DNA of 64,000 nucleotides, from the NCBI RefSeq assembly GCF_900091475.1, contig NZ_FMIB01000002.1, positions 6,607,711 through 6,671,710 on the forward strand. The letters are read 5' to 3'. The stretch comes from Micromonospora chersina. GTDB lineage: Bacteria; Actinomycetota; Actinomycetes; Mycobacteriales; Micromonosporaceae. The stretch's first letter is position 1; each line of letters opens with the position of its first letter. Under the pieces are notes generated by a model that had not been told where the DNA came from, ran no database searches, and worked only from the letters and a program-made list of their open reading frames with translations. Shown piece by piece: positions 27,928 to 37,961 of the stretch. Made by a program: the position numbers and the translations under genes.

Positions 27928-29613
27928 ATGACGGGTGTGGACGGACCGGGGGACCGGTACGTCGTCGGGGTCGACTACGGGACGTTGTCGGGCCGGGCGT
28001 TGGTGGTCCGTGTCGGTGACGGCGCCGAGCTGGGCACCGCGGTCCACGAGTACCGGCACGGGGTGATCGAGTCCTCGCTCCCAGGCACGGCGGCGCCGCT
28101 CCCACCGGACTGGGCGCTCCAGGACCCCGAGGACTACCGGGACGTGCTGCGCCACGCGGTGCCCGCCGCCGTGGCCGCCGCGGGCATCGACCCGGCGCGG
28201 GTGATCGGCATCGCCACCGACTTCACGGCCTGCACCGTGCTGCCCACCCTGGCCGACGGCACGCCGCTCTGCGAGGTGCCGGAGCTGCGCGACCGGCCGC
28301 ACGCCTGGGTGAAGCTGTGGAAGCACCACGCCGGGCAGCCGCACGCCGACCGCATCAACGTCCTCGCGCGGGAACGCCGCGAGCCCTGGCTCGGCCGGTA
28401 CGGCGGGAAGATCTCCGCCGAGTGGCAGTTCGCGAAGGGCCTCCAGCTCCTCGACGAGGACCCCGAGATCTACCGGCGCGCCGAGCGGTTCGTCGAGGCG
28501 GCCGACTGGATCGTCTGGCAGCTGTGCGGCGTGGAGACCCGCAACATCTGCACCGCCGGCTACAAGGGCATCCGGCAGGACGGCCGCTACCCGTCCCGGG
28601 AGTTCCTGGCCGCACTGGACCCGGGATTCGCCGACTTCGTCGCCAAGCTGGACGGTCCGCTGCTGCCGATGGGCGCCCGGGCCGGCGGCCTGACCGCCCG
28701 GGCGGCGGCCTGGACCGGCCTGCCCGAGGGCATCGCGGTCGCGGCCGGCAACGTCGACGCCCACGTCACCGCCGCCTCGGCCCAGGCCCTGGCGCCCGGG
28801 CACCTCGTCGCCATCATGGGCACCTCGACCTGTCACGTGGTCAACGGCGCCGACCTGGCCGAGGTGCCCGGCATGTGCGGCGTCGTCGAGGGTGGACTCA
28901 GCCCCGGCGCCTGGGGGTACGAGGCCGGCCAGAGCGGCGTCGGTGACATCTTCGGCTGGTTCGTCGAGCACGCCGCCCCGGCGGGCGTGGACTCCCACGA
29001 GCGGCTCTCCGCGCTGGCCGCGGAACAGCCGGTCGGCGGCCACGGGCTGATCGCGCTGGACTGGTGGAACGGCAACCGCTCCCTGCTGGTCAACCACGAC
29101 CTGAGCGGTCTCGTCGTGGGGCTCACGCTGGCCACCCGGCCGGCGGACGTCTACCGCGCGCTGCTGGAGGCGACGGCGTACGGCACCCGCATGATCATCG
29201 AGGCGTTCGTCGAGGCGGGGGTGCCGATCCGCGAGCTGGTGGTGGCCGGCGGCCTGGCCGGCAACCGGCTGCTCATGCAGATCTACAGCGACGTCACCAA
29301 CCGGCCGTTGAGCCTCATCGGGTCGGCCCAGGGACCCGCGCTGGGCTCGGCCATCCACGCCGCGGTCGCCGCCGGCGCGTACCCGGACGTCTACGCGGCC
29401 TCCGCGGCGATGGGCCGGGTGGACCGCGACGTCTACCGGCCGGATCCCGAGCGGGCACGGGCCTACGACGCGCTCTACGCCGAGTACCGGACCCTGCACG
29501 ACCACTTCGGTCGCGGCGGCAACGACGTCATGTCCCGCCTGCGCGCGATCCGCAACGCCGCCGTCGACCGATCGGCGGAACCCGCCACGACGCCGCTGGA
29601 GGTGGTCGCATGA
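27928..29613 (+). CDS. araB: L-ribulokinase
   Basis: A 561-residue FGGY-family kinase that phosphorylates L-ribulose to L-ribulose 5-phosphate in the cytoplasm. The N-terminal nucleotide loop is VVGVDYGTLSGRALVV; AraB-type signatures include IGIATDFTACTVLPT, GGKISAEWQFAKGLQLL and ICTAGYKG. The second ATPase-fold loop is IMGTSTCHVV, with PGAWGYEAGQSGVGDIFGWF and the C-terminal VVAGGLAGNRLLMQIYSDV. Length fits bacterial AraB (about 560). ATG 27928 is preferred over the in-frame GTG at 27922 because GGAGG lies at a good distance. It overlaps araD by ATGA and is the first gene of an operon that runs to araA. Confidence 0.95.
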   Translation: MTGVDGPGDRYVVGVDYGTLSGRALVVRVGDGAELGTAVHEYRHGVIESSLPGTAAPLPPDWALQDPEDYRDVLRHAVPAAVAAAGIDPARVIGIATDFTACTVLPTLADGTPLCEVPELRDRPHAWVKLWKHHAGQPHADRINVLARERREPWLGRYGGKISAEWQFAKGLQLLDEDPEIYRRAERFVEAADWIVWQLCGVETRNICTAGYKGIRQDGRYPSREFLAALDPGFADFVAKLDGPLLPMGARAGGLTARAAAWTGLPEGIAVAAGNVDAHVTAASAQALAPGHLVAIMGTSTCHVVNGADLAEVPGMCGVVEGGLSPGAWGYEAGQSGVGDIFGWFVEHAAPAGVDSHERLSALAAEQPVGGHGLIALDWWNGNRSLLVNHDLSGLVVGLTLATRPADVYRALLEATAYGTRMIIEAFVEAGVPIRELVVAGGLAGNRLLMQIYSDVTNRPLSLIGSAQGPALGSAIHAAVAAGAYPDVYAASAAMGRVDRDVYRPDPERARAYDALYAEYRTLHDHFGRGGNDVMSRLRAIRNAAVDRSAEPATTPLEVVA

Positions 29614-30302
29614 GTGCCGAGCCCGGTCAGCAGATCCGGCGGCTCCGGGAGAGCGTCGCCCGGTTGCACGCCGAACTGACCCGCTACCGCCTGGTCGCCT
29701 GGACGGCGGGGAACGTCTCCGCCCGGGTGCCCGGCCAGAACCTGATGGTGATCAAGCCGAGCGGCGTGGACTACGACGACCTGGCGCCGGAGAACATGGT
29801 CGTGTGCGACCTCGACGGGGTCGTGGTCGAGGGCGACCTCTCGCCGTCCAGTGACACCGCCGCCCACGCCTACGTCTACCGGGCAATGCCCGAGGTGGGC
29901 GGGGTGGTGCACACCCACAGCGCGTACGCGACCGCCTGGGCGGCCCGTGGGGAGCCGATCCCCTGCCACCTCACGGCGCAGGCCGACGAGTTCGGCGGCG
30001 AGATCCCGGTCGGACCGTTCGCCCTCATCGGCGGCGACGACATCGGCAAGGGGATCGTGGAGACCCTCGCCGGGCACCGCTCGCCGGCCGTGCTCATGCG
30101 CAACCACGGCGTGTTCACCATCGGCCGGGACGCCCGGGCCGCGGTCAAGGCCGCCGTGATGTGCGAGGACATCGCCCGCACCGCCCACCTGGCCCGCGCG
30201 CTCGGCGAGCCGCTGCCGATGGCGGCTGTCGACGTCGACGCCCTGCACGACCGCTATCAGAACGTCTACGGACAGCGACCCCCCTCACCCGCGAGCCCCT
30301 GA
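29610..30302 (+). CDS. araD: L-ribulose-5-phosphate 4-epimerase
   Basis: A 230-residue class II aldolase/adducin-family enzyme that epimerises L-ribulose 5-phosphate to D-xylulose 5-phosphate, feeding the pentose phosphate pathway. The metal site is in GVVHTHSAYATAWAARGE (HTH) and a later His in LMRNHGVFTIGRDA. Phosphate-binding segments are TAGNVSAR and IKPSGVDYDDL. Its length equals E. coli AraD (231). The start overlaps the araB stop, so translation is coupled. The gap of 130 bp to the transporter gene contains no strong terminator. Confidence 0.95.
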   Translation: MSAEPGQQIRRLRESVARLHAELTRYRLVAWTAGNVSARVPGQNLMVIKPSGVDYDDLAPENMVVCDLDGVVVEGDLSPSSDTAAHAYVYRAMPEVGGVVHTHSAYATAWAARGEPIPCHLTAQADEFGGEIPVGPFALIGGDDIGKGIVETLAGHRSPAVLMRNHGVFTIGRDARAAVKAAVMCEDIARTAHLARALGEPLPMAAVDVDALHDRYQNVYGQRPPSPASP

Positions 30303-30432
30303 CGGCCGCCCCGATCGCGCGGCGCCCACCCGGGCCGTCCGCGTCGCACCACCCCCGGACACCACCACCTACGCAGGGCGTACGCCTTCCCGGGCGTGCG
30401 GCTCGCGGAACGCTTACCCCGAGGAGATTGCG

Positions 30433-31437
30433 GTGAAGAGAATGAGGACCCACCTGCCGTCCCGGAAGGTCATCGCGGTGCTCACCGCCGCGCTGCTCGC
30501 CACCGGCATGGCGGCCTGCGGCAACAGCGACACGGGCGGCAGCGCCGGCGGCGACGACGGCAAGATCACCCTGGGCTTCTCCCAGGTGGGCGCGGAGAGC
30601 GGCTGGCGTACGGCGAACACCACCTCGATCAAGGAGGCCGCGGCGGGGGCCGGGATCGACCTGAAGTTCGACGACGCGCAGCAGAAGCAGGAGAACCAGA
30701 TCAAGGCCATCCGGAACTTCATCCAGCAGAAGGTCGACGTGATCGCCTTCTCGCCGGTGGTCGAATCCGGCTGGGACACCGTGCTCAAGGAGGCCAAGGA
30801 CGCGAAGATCCCGGTCATCCTCACCGACCGGTCCGTCGACTCGGCCGACAAGTCCCTCTACAAGACCTTCCTCGGCTCGGACTTCGTGAAGGAGGGCAGG
30901 CTCGCGGGGGAGTGGCTGGTGGAGCAGAAGAAGGCCGCCGCCGGCCCGGTCAACATCGTCGAACTCCAGGGCACTACCGGTTCGGCCCCGGCGAACGACC
31001 GGAAGAAGGGCTTCGCCGAGGCGATCGCCGCCAACCCGAACCTGAAGATCATCGCCTCGCAGTCGGGTGACTTCACCCGGGCGGGCGGCAAGCAGGTGAT
31101 GGAGCAGTTCCTCAAGGCCAACCCGAAGATCGACGTGCTGTTCGCCCACAACGACGACATGGGTCTCGGCGCGCTGGAGGCGATCACGGCGGCCGGGAAG
31201 GTGCCTGGCAAGGACATCACCATCATCACCGTCGACGCGGTCAAGGACGGCATGCAGGCCCTCGCCGACGGCAAGTTCAACTTCATCGCCGAGTGCAGCC
31301 CGCTGCTCGGTCCCCAGCTCATGGACCTCGTGAAGAAGGTGCACAACGGCGAGGAGGTCCCCGCCCGGATCGAGACCCAGGAGACCACCTTCACCCAGGA
31401 GCAGGCCAAGGAGGCGCTGCCCAACCGCAAGTACTGA
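30433..31437 (+). CDS. Sugar ABC transporter substrate-binding lipoprotein, YtfQ (furanose-binding) type
   Basis: A 334-residue lipoprotein: signal 1-28 and lipobox Met-Ala-Ala-Cys29. GTG 30433 follows GAGGAG. The mature protein closely follows E. coli YtfQ (galactofuranose binder): LGFSQVGAESGWRTANTTSI, QQKQENQIKAIRNFI, FSPVVESGWDTVLKEAKDAK, PVILTDRSVD, NIVELQGTTGSAPANDRKKG, KIIASQSGDFTRAGGKQVME and FAHNDDMGLGALEAI. Within an araBDA operon its ligand should be L-arabinose; the YtfQ kinship suggests the furanose form or short arabinofuranosides. It is the first gene of the transporter block and is followed by a hairpin. Confidence 0.9.
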   Translation: MKRMRTHLPSRKVIAVLTAALLATGMAACGNSDTGGSAGGDDGKITLGFSQVGAESGWRTANTTSIKEAAAGAGIDLKFDDAQQKQENQIKAIRNFIQQKVDVIAFSPVVESGWDTVLKEAKDAKIPVILTDRSVDSADKSLYKTFLGSDFVKEGRLAGEWLVEQKKAAAGPVNIVELQGTTGSAPANDRKKGFAEAIAANPNLKIIASQSGDFTRAGGKQVMEQFLKANPKIDVLFAHNDDMGLGALEAITAAGKVPGKDITIITVDAVKDGMQALADGKFNFIAECSPLLGPQLMDLVKKVHNGEEVPARIETQETTFTQEQAKEALPNRKY

Positions 31438-31473
31438 CACCGACCGCGGGGGTCGACGCCCCCGGCATCCGAC

Positions 31474-31504
31474 GCGGCGGCCGGGCCTCGGGCCCGGCCG
31501 CCGC
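31474..31504. terminator. Intercistronic hairpin after the binding-protein gene
   Basis: A perfect 14-bp G+C stem (GCGGCGGCCGGGCC and complement) with a TCG loop, 36 bp after the binding-protein stop and about 60 bp before the ATPase gene. It is probably a partial terminator or mRNA stabiliser raising the yield of the binding protein over the membrane parts. Confidence 0.6.
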
Positions 31505-31565
31505 GCGGCCCCACCGACCGGGGCCCGCGTGCCCTTCTCACCCATCTCAGGAAAGGCCCGGTGGC

Positions 31566-33107
31566 ATGACAGGCAGCCATCCCGTCCTGACAATGACGGG
31601 GATCAGCAAGTCCTTCCCCGGCGTACGCGCGCTCGACAACGTGGCCTTCCGCCTCTTCCCCGGAGAGGTGCACGCCCTCATGGGCGAGAACGGAGCCGGC
31701 AAGTCGACCCTCATCAAGGTGCTCACCGGTGTCTACGGCACCGACGACGGCACCGTCACGCTCGGCGGCGAGCAGGTGTCCTTCACCGGCCCGATGCAGG
31801 CCACCGCCGCCGGAGTGAGCACCGTCTACCAGGAGGTCAACCTCTGCACCAACCTCTCGGTGGCGGAGAACATCTTCATCGGCCGGGAACCCCGCCGGCT
31901 CGGCGCGGTCCGGTGGGGCGAGATGCGGCGCCGGGCCCGCGGCCTCCTCGCCCGGCTCGACCTGGACATCGACGTCAACGCCCAACTCGGCAGCTACTCG
32001 CTGGCCGTCCAGCAGATGGTGGCGATCGCCCGCGCCATCGACATCGAGGCCCGGGTCCTGGTCCTGGACGAGCCGACCTCCAGCCTCGACGCCGGTGAGG
32101 TCGCGCAGCTGTTCCGGGTCATGCGGCAACTGCGCGACGACGGCATCGCGATCCTGTTCGTCACCCACTTCCTCGACCAGGTCTACGAGATCGCCGACCG
32201 GATCACCGTCCTGCGCAACGGCCAGCTCGTCGGCGAGTACGCGACGAGCGAGCTGCCCCAGCTCGGCCTGGTGGAGAAGATGATCGGCAAGGAGTTGCGC
32301 GTGCTGGAGCGTCTCGACGAGCAACCCCGGCACGACCCCGCCGACCGGGCGGACGGCCCGCCGCTTCTCGACGTCCGCGAGCTGGGACGCCGCTCCGCCG
32401 TGGCGCCGTTCAGCCTCACCATCCACCAGGGAGAGGTCGTCGGCCTCGCCGGCCTGCTCGGCTCGGGCCGTACCGAGGTGGCGCGGCTGCTGTTCGGCGC
32501 CGACCGCGCCGACCACGGCAGCGTCCGGGTGCAGGGCTCGCCCACCTCGCTGCGTACGCCGGTGGCCGCCATCGCCCACGGCATCGGCTTCTGCTCCGAG
32601 AACCGGCGGGCCGAGGGGATCATCGCCGAGCTGTCCGTGCGGGAGAACATCATCCTCGCCCTCCAGGCCGCCCGGGGCTGGCTCCGGCCCGTTCCCCGCC
32701 GCCGCCAGGACGAACTGGTCGACCGGTACGTGCGGGCCCTGAGCATCCGCCCGGCGGACCCCGACATCCCGGTGGGCAACCTCTCCGGCGGCAACCAGCA
32801 GAAGGTGCTGCTCGCGCGCTGGCTCATCACCGAACCCCGCCTGCTGATCCTCGACGAGCCGACCCGGGGCATCGACATCGGCGCGAAGACCGAGATCCAG
32901 CGGCTGGTCGCCCAGCTCTCCGACGGTGGCATGGCGGTGCTGTTCGTCTCCGCCGAACTGGAGGAGGTGCTGCGCCTCAGCCACAAGATCGCCGTGATGC
33001 GCGACCGCGAGATGGTCGCGCAACTCGGCAACGACCAGAGCGTCGACGCCGACCGGATCATGCAGAGCATCGCGGCCGGCGCCGGGCACGAGGGGATGCC
33101 GTCATGA
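31566..33107 (+). CDS. Sugar ABC transporter ATP-binding protein (double nucleotide-binding domain, YtfR/RbsA type)
   Basis: A 513-residue ATPase with two ABC domains. Domain 1 (about 8-245): Walker A GENGAGKST, LAVQQMVAIARAI in the signature position, Walker B LVLDEPTSSLD. Domain 2 (about 262-505): altered Walker A GLLGSGRTEVARLL (the usual degenerate form of this class), signature LSGGNQQKV, Walker B LILDEPTRGIDIGAKTEI. ATG 31566 follows GGAAAGG. It overlaps the first permease by ATGA. It powers pentose/furanose import with the two following permeases. Confidence 0.95.
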   Translation: MTGSHPVLTMTGISKSFPGVRALDNVAFRLFPGEVHALMGENGAGKSTLIKVLTGVYGTDDGTVTLGGEQVSFTGPMQATAAGVSTVYQEVNLCTNLSVAENIFIGREPRRLGAVRWGEMRRRARGLLARLDLDIDVNAQLGSYSLAVQQMVAIARAIDIEARVLVLDEPTSSLDAGEVAQLFRVMRQLRDDGIAILFVTHFLDQVYEIADRITVLRNGQLVGEYATSELPQLGLVEKMIGKELRVLERLDEQPRHDPADRADGPPLLDVRELGRRSAVAPFSLTIHQGEVVGLAGLLGSGRTEVARLLFGADRADHGSVRVQGSPTSLRTPVAAIAHGIGFCSENRRAEGIIAELSVRENIILALQAARGWLRPVPRRRQDELVDRYVRALSIRPADPDIPVGNLSGGNQQKVLLARWLITEPRLLILDEPTRGIDIGAKTEIQRLVAQLSDGGMAVLFVSAELEEVLRLSHKIAVMRDREMVAQLGNDQSVDADRIMQSIAAGAGHEGMPS

Positions 33108-34170
33108 GCAGCCGACGGGCCGGCCTCCGGGCGCTGACGACACACCGGCTCTTCTGGCCGGTCGCCGTCCTCGTCGTCATGCTGGCCGCCAACACCGTCT
33201 ACCGACCCGGCTTCCTCTCGGTGCAGATGCGCGACGGTCACCTGTACGGAAGCCTCATCGACATCCTGCGGCTGAGCGCGCCGCTGATCCTGGTCGCGCT
33301 CGGCATGACACTGGTGATCGCCACCGGCGGCATCGACCTGTCGGTCGGCTCGCTCTGCGCGATCAGCGGCGCCATCGCCTGCCTGTACATCAGCCGGCAA
33401 CCCGACCAGAACGACCTCGGCGGCGTGTTGACGGCGCTGGCCCTGGGCCTGGGGGTGGCGCTGGTGCTCGGCGCCTGGAACGGCGTGCTGGTCGCCGTCA
33501 TCGGCATCCAGCCGATCATCGCCACGCTGATCCTCATGGTCGCCGGCCGGGGCCTGGCCCAGCTGATCACCGAGGGGCAGATCCTCACCATCAACTCCGG
33601 CCCGTACAAGGCCATCGGCGTCGGCCACCTGCTGACCCTGCCGCTCGCCATCTTCCTCGCCCTCGCCGCCGCGACGGTCGTCGCCGCGGTGACCCGGCGC
33701 ACCGCGCTCGGCCTGATGATCGAGTCCGTCGGCGGCAACGCGAGGGCCAGCCGCCTGGCCGGCATCCGGTCCGGGCGGATCACCTTCCTCGTCTACGTGA
33801 TCAGTGCGGCCTGCGCCGCGATCGCCGGGTTCATGATGACGGCAAACGTGTCCAGCGCCGACGGCAACGCCGCCGGCCTCTGGGTGGAACTCGACGCCAT
33901 CCTCGCCGTGGTCATCGGCGGCACGTCGCTCGCCGGTGGCCGGTTCTCCCTCGGCGGCACCATCCTCGGCGCGCTGCTCATCCAGACCCTCACCACCACG
34001 GTGTACGCCATGAACATCTCGCCCCAGACCTCGCTGCTGTTCAAGGCGGTCGTGGTCATCGCGGTCTGCCTCATCCAGGCGCCCGGCTTCCGGGCCCGGT
34101 TCACCCGACGCCGCGCCCCGGCGGCCGCACCCGTCCCCGTGACCGAGCAGCCAAAGGAGCAGGTGCCGGC

Positions 34171-34174
<4 letters not shown>
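33104..34174 (+). CDS. Sugar ABC transporter permease 1 (YtfT-like)
   Basis: A 356-residue membrane protein of the RbsC/BPD_transp_2 family with about nine to ten hydrophobic helices. The conserved loop [20 protein letters not shown] stands near 70, [18 protein letters not shown] near 140 and [18 protein letters not shown] near 270. It overlaps both neighbours by ATGA-type junctions. The order of binding protein, ATPase and two permeases is the same as in the E. coli ytfQRT-yjfF furanose operon. Confidence 0.92.
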
Positions 34175-35160
<986 letters not shown>

Positions 35161-35186
35161 CCGACCACCTCGCGGAAGGCAATCCC

Positions 35187-36689
35187 ATGGCAACGCACGC
35201 TGAGCCTGAGATCTGGTTCCTCACCGGCAGTCAGGCCATGTACGGCGAGGACACCCTTCGCCAGGTGGCCGAGCAGTCACGGCAGATCGCGGCGGCGCTC
35301 CACGACTCGCCGCAGATCCCCGCCCGGGTCGTCTGGAAACCGGTGCTCACCACCAGCGGCGACATCCTGCGGGTCTGCCGCGACGCCGCGGCGCAGGGGG
35401 CCATCGGGGTGATCGCCTGGATGCACACCTTCTCGCCGGCGAAGATGTGGATCGCCGGCCTGGACGCGCTGCGGACGCCGCTGCTGCACCTGCACACCCA
35501 GGCCAACGTCCTGCTGCCGTGGGACGAGATCGACATGGACTTCATGAACCTCAACCAGGCGGCGCACGGCGACCGGGAGTTCGGGTTCGTCCAGACCCGG
35601 CTCGGGGTGGCCCGCAAGACCGTCGCCGGGCACGTCAGCGACCCGCGCGTGGTGTCCCGCGTGGGCGCCTGGGCACGGGCGGCCATCGGCTGGTCGGCGA
35701 TGCGGTCCCTGCGGCTGGCCCGCTTCGGCGACAACATGCGCGACGTCGCGGTGACCGAGGGCGACAAGGTGGAGGCGGAGCTGCGCTTCGGCGTCTCGGT
35801 GAACACCTACGGGGTCAACGACCTCGTCCGGGTGGTCGGCGAGGTCACCGACGCGCAGGTGGACGACCTGGTCAAGGAGTACGACGACAGCTACCGGATG
35901 GTGCCCGAGCTGCGCCCCGGCGGCGACCGGCACGAGTCCCTGCGCTACGCCGCCCGGCTGGAGCTGGGCCTGCGTACCTTCCTGGAAGCCGGTGGTTTCC
36001 GCGCCTTCACCACCAATTTCGAGGACCTGGGCGGGCTGCGCCAGCTGCCGGGCATCGCCGTGCAGCGGCTCATGGCCGACGGCTACGGCTTCGGCGGCGA
36101 GGGCGACTGGAAGACGTCCGTCCTGGTCCACGCCCTCAAGGCGATGGCCGTGGGGGTCGACGGCGGAACGTCCTTCATGGAGGACTACACCTACGACCTC
36201 ACGCCGGGCCGGGAACTGGTCCTCGGCGCGCACATGCTCGAGGTGTGCCCGAGCATCGCCGCGGACGTACCGTCCGTGGAGATCCACCCGCTGAGCATCG
36301 GCGGGCGGGAGGATCCGGTCCGGCTGGTCTTCGACGCCGAGCCCGGTCCCGCGGTCGTGCTCGGCCTGGCCGACATGGGGGAGCGCTTCCGGCTCGTCGC
36401 CAACGAGGTCGACGTGGTGCCGCCGCCGCACCCGCTGCGCCGGCTGCCGGTGGCCCGGGCCGTCTGGCGCCCCCGCCCGCACCTCGCCGGCTCCGCCGAG
36501 GCGTGGATCACCGCGGGCGCCCCGCACCACACGGTGCTGTCGCGGGCCGTGGGGGTGGAGGAGTTGCACGACCTGGCCGAGATGAGCCGGACGGAGCTGG
36601 TCGTCATCGACGCCGACACGGACCCGCGCCGGTTCGCCGAGGAGATCCGCTGGAACCAGGCGTACTACCGGCTCGCCCGGGGGTTCTGA
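35187..36689 (+). CDS. araA: L-arabinose isomerase
   Basis: A 500-residue isomerase converting L-arabinose to L-ribulose. It opens with [20 protein letters not shown] and has the family segments [60 protein letters not shown] and [15 protein letters not shown], which carry the metal-binding Glu residues; a further metal-site His lies in [10 protein letters not shown]. Length matches bacterial AraA (about 500). ATG 35187 follows GGAAGG. It is the last gene of the operon and ends at a strong bidirectional hairpin. Standing after the transporter rather than beside araB is common in actinobacteria. Confidence 0.97.
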   Translation: MATHAEPEIWFLTGSQAMYGEDTLRQVAEQSRQIAAALHDSPQIPARVVWKPVLTTSGDILRVCRDAAAQGAIGVIAWMHTFSPAKMWIAGLDALRTPLLHLHTQANVLLPWDEIDMDFMNLNQAAHGDREFGFVQTRLGVARKTVAGHVSDPRVVSRVGAWARAAIGWSAMRSLRLARFGDNMRDVAVTEGDKVEAELRFGVSVNTYGVNDLVRVVGEVTDAQVDDLVKEYDDSYRMVPELRPGGDRHESLRYAARLELGLRTFLEAGGFRAFTTNFEDLGGLRQLPGIAVQRLMADGYGFGGEGDWKTSVLVHALKAMAVGVDGGTSFMEDYTYDLTPGRELVLGAHMLEVCPSIAADVPSVEIHPLSIGGREDPVRLVFDAEPGPAVVLGLADMGERFRLVANEVDVVPPPHPLRRLPVARAVWRPRPHLAGSAEAWITAGAPHHTVLSRAVGVEELHDLAEMSRTELVVIDADTDPRRFAEEIRWNQAYYRLARGF

Positions 36690-36700
36690 GGCGGCCGGCG

Positions 36701-36730
36701 CCCCGGCAGGCGGTGACCCGCCTGCCGGGG
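36701..36730. terminator. Bidirectional hairpin terminator (araA/GH62)
   Basis: A perfect 13-bp stem (CCCCGGCAGGCGG and complement) with a TGAC loop between convergent genes. It starts 11 bp after the araA stop and ends 7 bp before the last codon of the GH62 frame on the other strand. Confidence 0.9.
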
Positions 36731-36737
36731 AGCGGAT

Positions 36738-37757
36738 TCAGCAGGTGGAGTTGGTCTGGGTGAGCAGACCGAGGCGCCAGGGCAGGCCGTTGTAGTCGCC
36801 GCCGGCGGCGGGGTCCAGGCCCTGGTAGAGGTAGCGCAGGTTGCAGGGGCTGACGGTGAGGGTCTGGTCGTAGCCGCTGCGGATCAGCTCGCCGTGGCTG
36901 ATGTCGCGGGTCCACGCGTCGCCCGGGAAGGTGACGGTGTCGGCGCGGGCGAACGGGTTGCCCTCGGTGTCCGCCAGGGCGGTCCACGGCCCGGTGACGG
37001 CCGGTGCGGTCCAGGAGCGGAACCAGCGGCGGCCGTCGCTGCCGATGGCCTCGACGAGCAGCAGGTACTGCTCGCCGACCCGGTAGACGTTGGACGCCTC
37101 GAACAGCCGGTTACGGTCGCTGTCCTGCATGGCGATGACCGTGTTGGTCATGCCGTTCGGGAAGTCCGCCAGCGTGGTCTGGGACCGGTAGAGGTGCCCG
37201 TTGTCGTCGGAGGAGAACAGGTAGCAGTTCGCCGAGTCGCAGATGACCCACATGTCGACCCAGTAGCCGTTGCCGATGTTGTCGCTGATGATCTGCGGCA
37301 TGCCGCTGTAGAAGTTCCTCGGCGCGCTCCACCCGGCCGGGTTGCTGATGTCCGGATTGGTGGAGTACGACGCGTTGCCGGTCTGGTAGACGAGGTACCA
37401 CAGCCGCTGCGGGGCGAAGTAGAAGACCTGCGGCGCGGCGCGGTACCCGGCGCCGATCGGGGTCTGGTCCAGGTAGGTGAAGGGCGCCGAGCCGGCCTGC
37501 GACCAGTCGGCGAAGCTCGTGTAGACCAGGTTGTAGCCGGAGGACTTCGCCGTGCTGGCGAAGAGGTGGTACCTGCCGTTGTAGTACACGACGGAGGGGT
37601 CCTTGATGCCGGCGATGCCGCGGCCGTCGTTCTTCGGGCCGATGAGCGCGCCGCTGGAACTCCACCGGAAGCTGCTCGGCAGGCTGCCGGTCCACGAGCC
37701 GTTGAATCCGAATGACACGGTGGCGTTGCTCCCGATGCTGAGGGGCGAACATAGCAT
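36738..37757 (-). CDS. GH62 alpha-L-arabinofuranosidase, N-terminally truncated (lacks signal peptide, keeps CBM2 remnant)
   Basis: A 339-residue frame whose catalytic part is complete GH62: GIKDPSVVYYNGRYHLFAST (general base), NRLFEASNVYRV (acid Glu), and the end DPAAGGDYNGLPWRLGLL. Before it, residues about 8-28 read IGSNATVSFGFNGSWTGS, the last strand region of a CBM2 module. The rest of the CBM2 and any signal peptide are missing. The only early ATG (37757) touches an operator palindrome and has no ribosome binding site. The simplest reading is a deletion that fused the old promoter/operator region to the end of the CBM2, leaving a gene unlikely to be secreted or well translated. Confidence 0.85.
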   Translation of the reverse strand: MLCSPLSIGSNATVSFGFNGSWTGSLPSSFRWSSSGALIGPKNDGRGIAGIKDPSVVYYNGRYHLFASTAKSSGYNLVYTSFADWSQAGSAPFTYLDQTPIGAGYRAAPQVFYFAPQRLWYLVYQTGNASYSTNPDISNPAGWSAPRNFYSGMPQIISDNIGNGYWVDMWVICDSANCYLFSSDDNGHLYRSQTTLADFPNGMTNTVIAMQDSDRNRLFEASNVYRVGEQYLLLVEAIGSDGRRWFRSWTAPAVTGPWTALADTEGNPFARADTVTFPGDAWTRDISHGELIRSGYDQTLTVSPCNLRYLYQGLDPAAGGDYNGLPWRLGLLTQTNSTC

Positions 37758-37770
37758 GTTATCGATAACA
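37757..37770. promoter_or_regulatory. LacI-type operator, site 12
   Basis: TGTTATCGATAACA, perfect palindrome, touching the apparent ATG of the truncated GH62 frame. Confidence 0.8.
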
Positions 37771-37802
37771 GGCTCAATGCCGTATCCATCTACGGATTGC
37801 GA

Positions 37803-37816
37803 TGTTAGCGCTCACA
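37803..37816. promoter_or_regulatory. LacI-type operator, site 13
   Basis: TGTTAGCGCTCACA (TGTGAGCGCTAACA on the minus strand, the same 14 bases as site 11), 46 bp from site 12 and 145 bp upstream of the esterase gene at 37962. It may serve both divergent units. Confidence 0.75.
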
Positions 37817-37961
37817 GAGTAGGTTGCGGACGGGAGCCAAGGGCAGGGCAGGCGCGCACCCCCTGACGGGGCGTCGAGCGCCACCACGTCAGGGCCGGCC
37901 GCGCGAATCCGGACCGTCATCATCCAGCTACGCCGCCCGGCGCGGCGAAGGGAGACACCCC

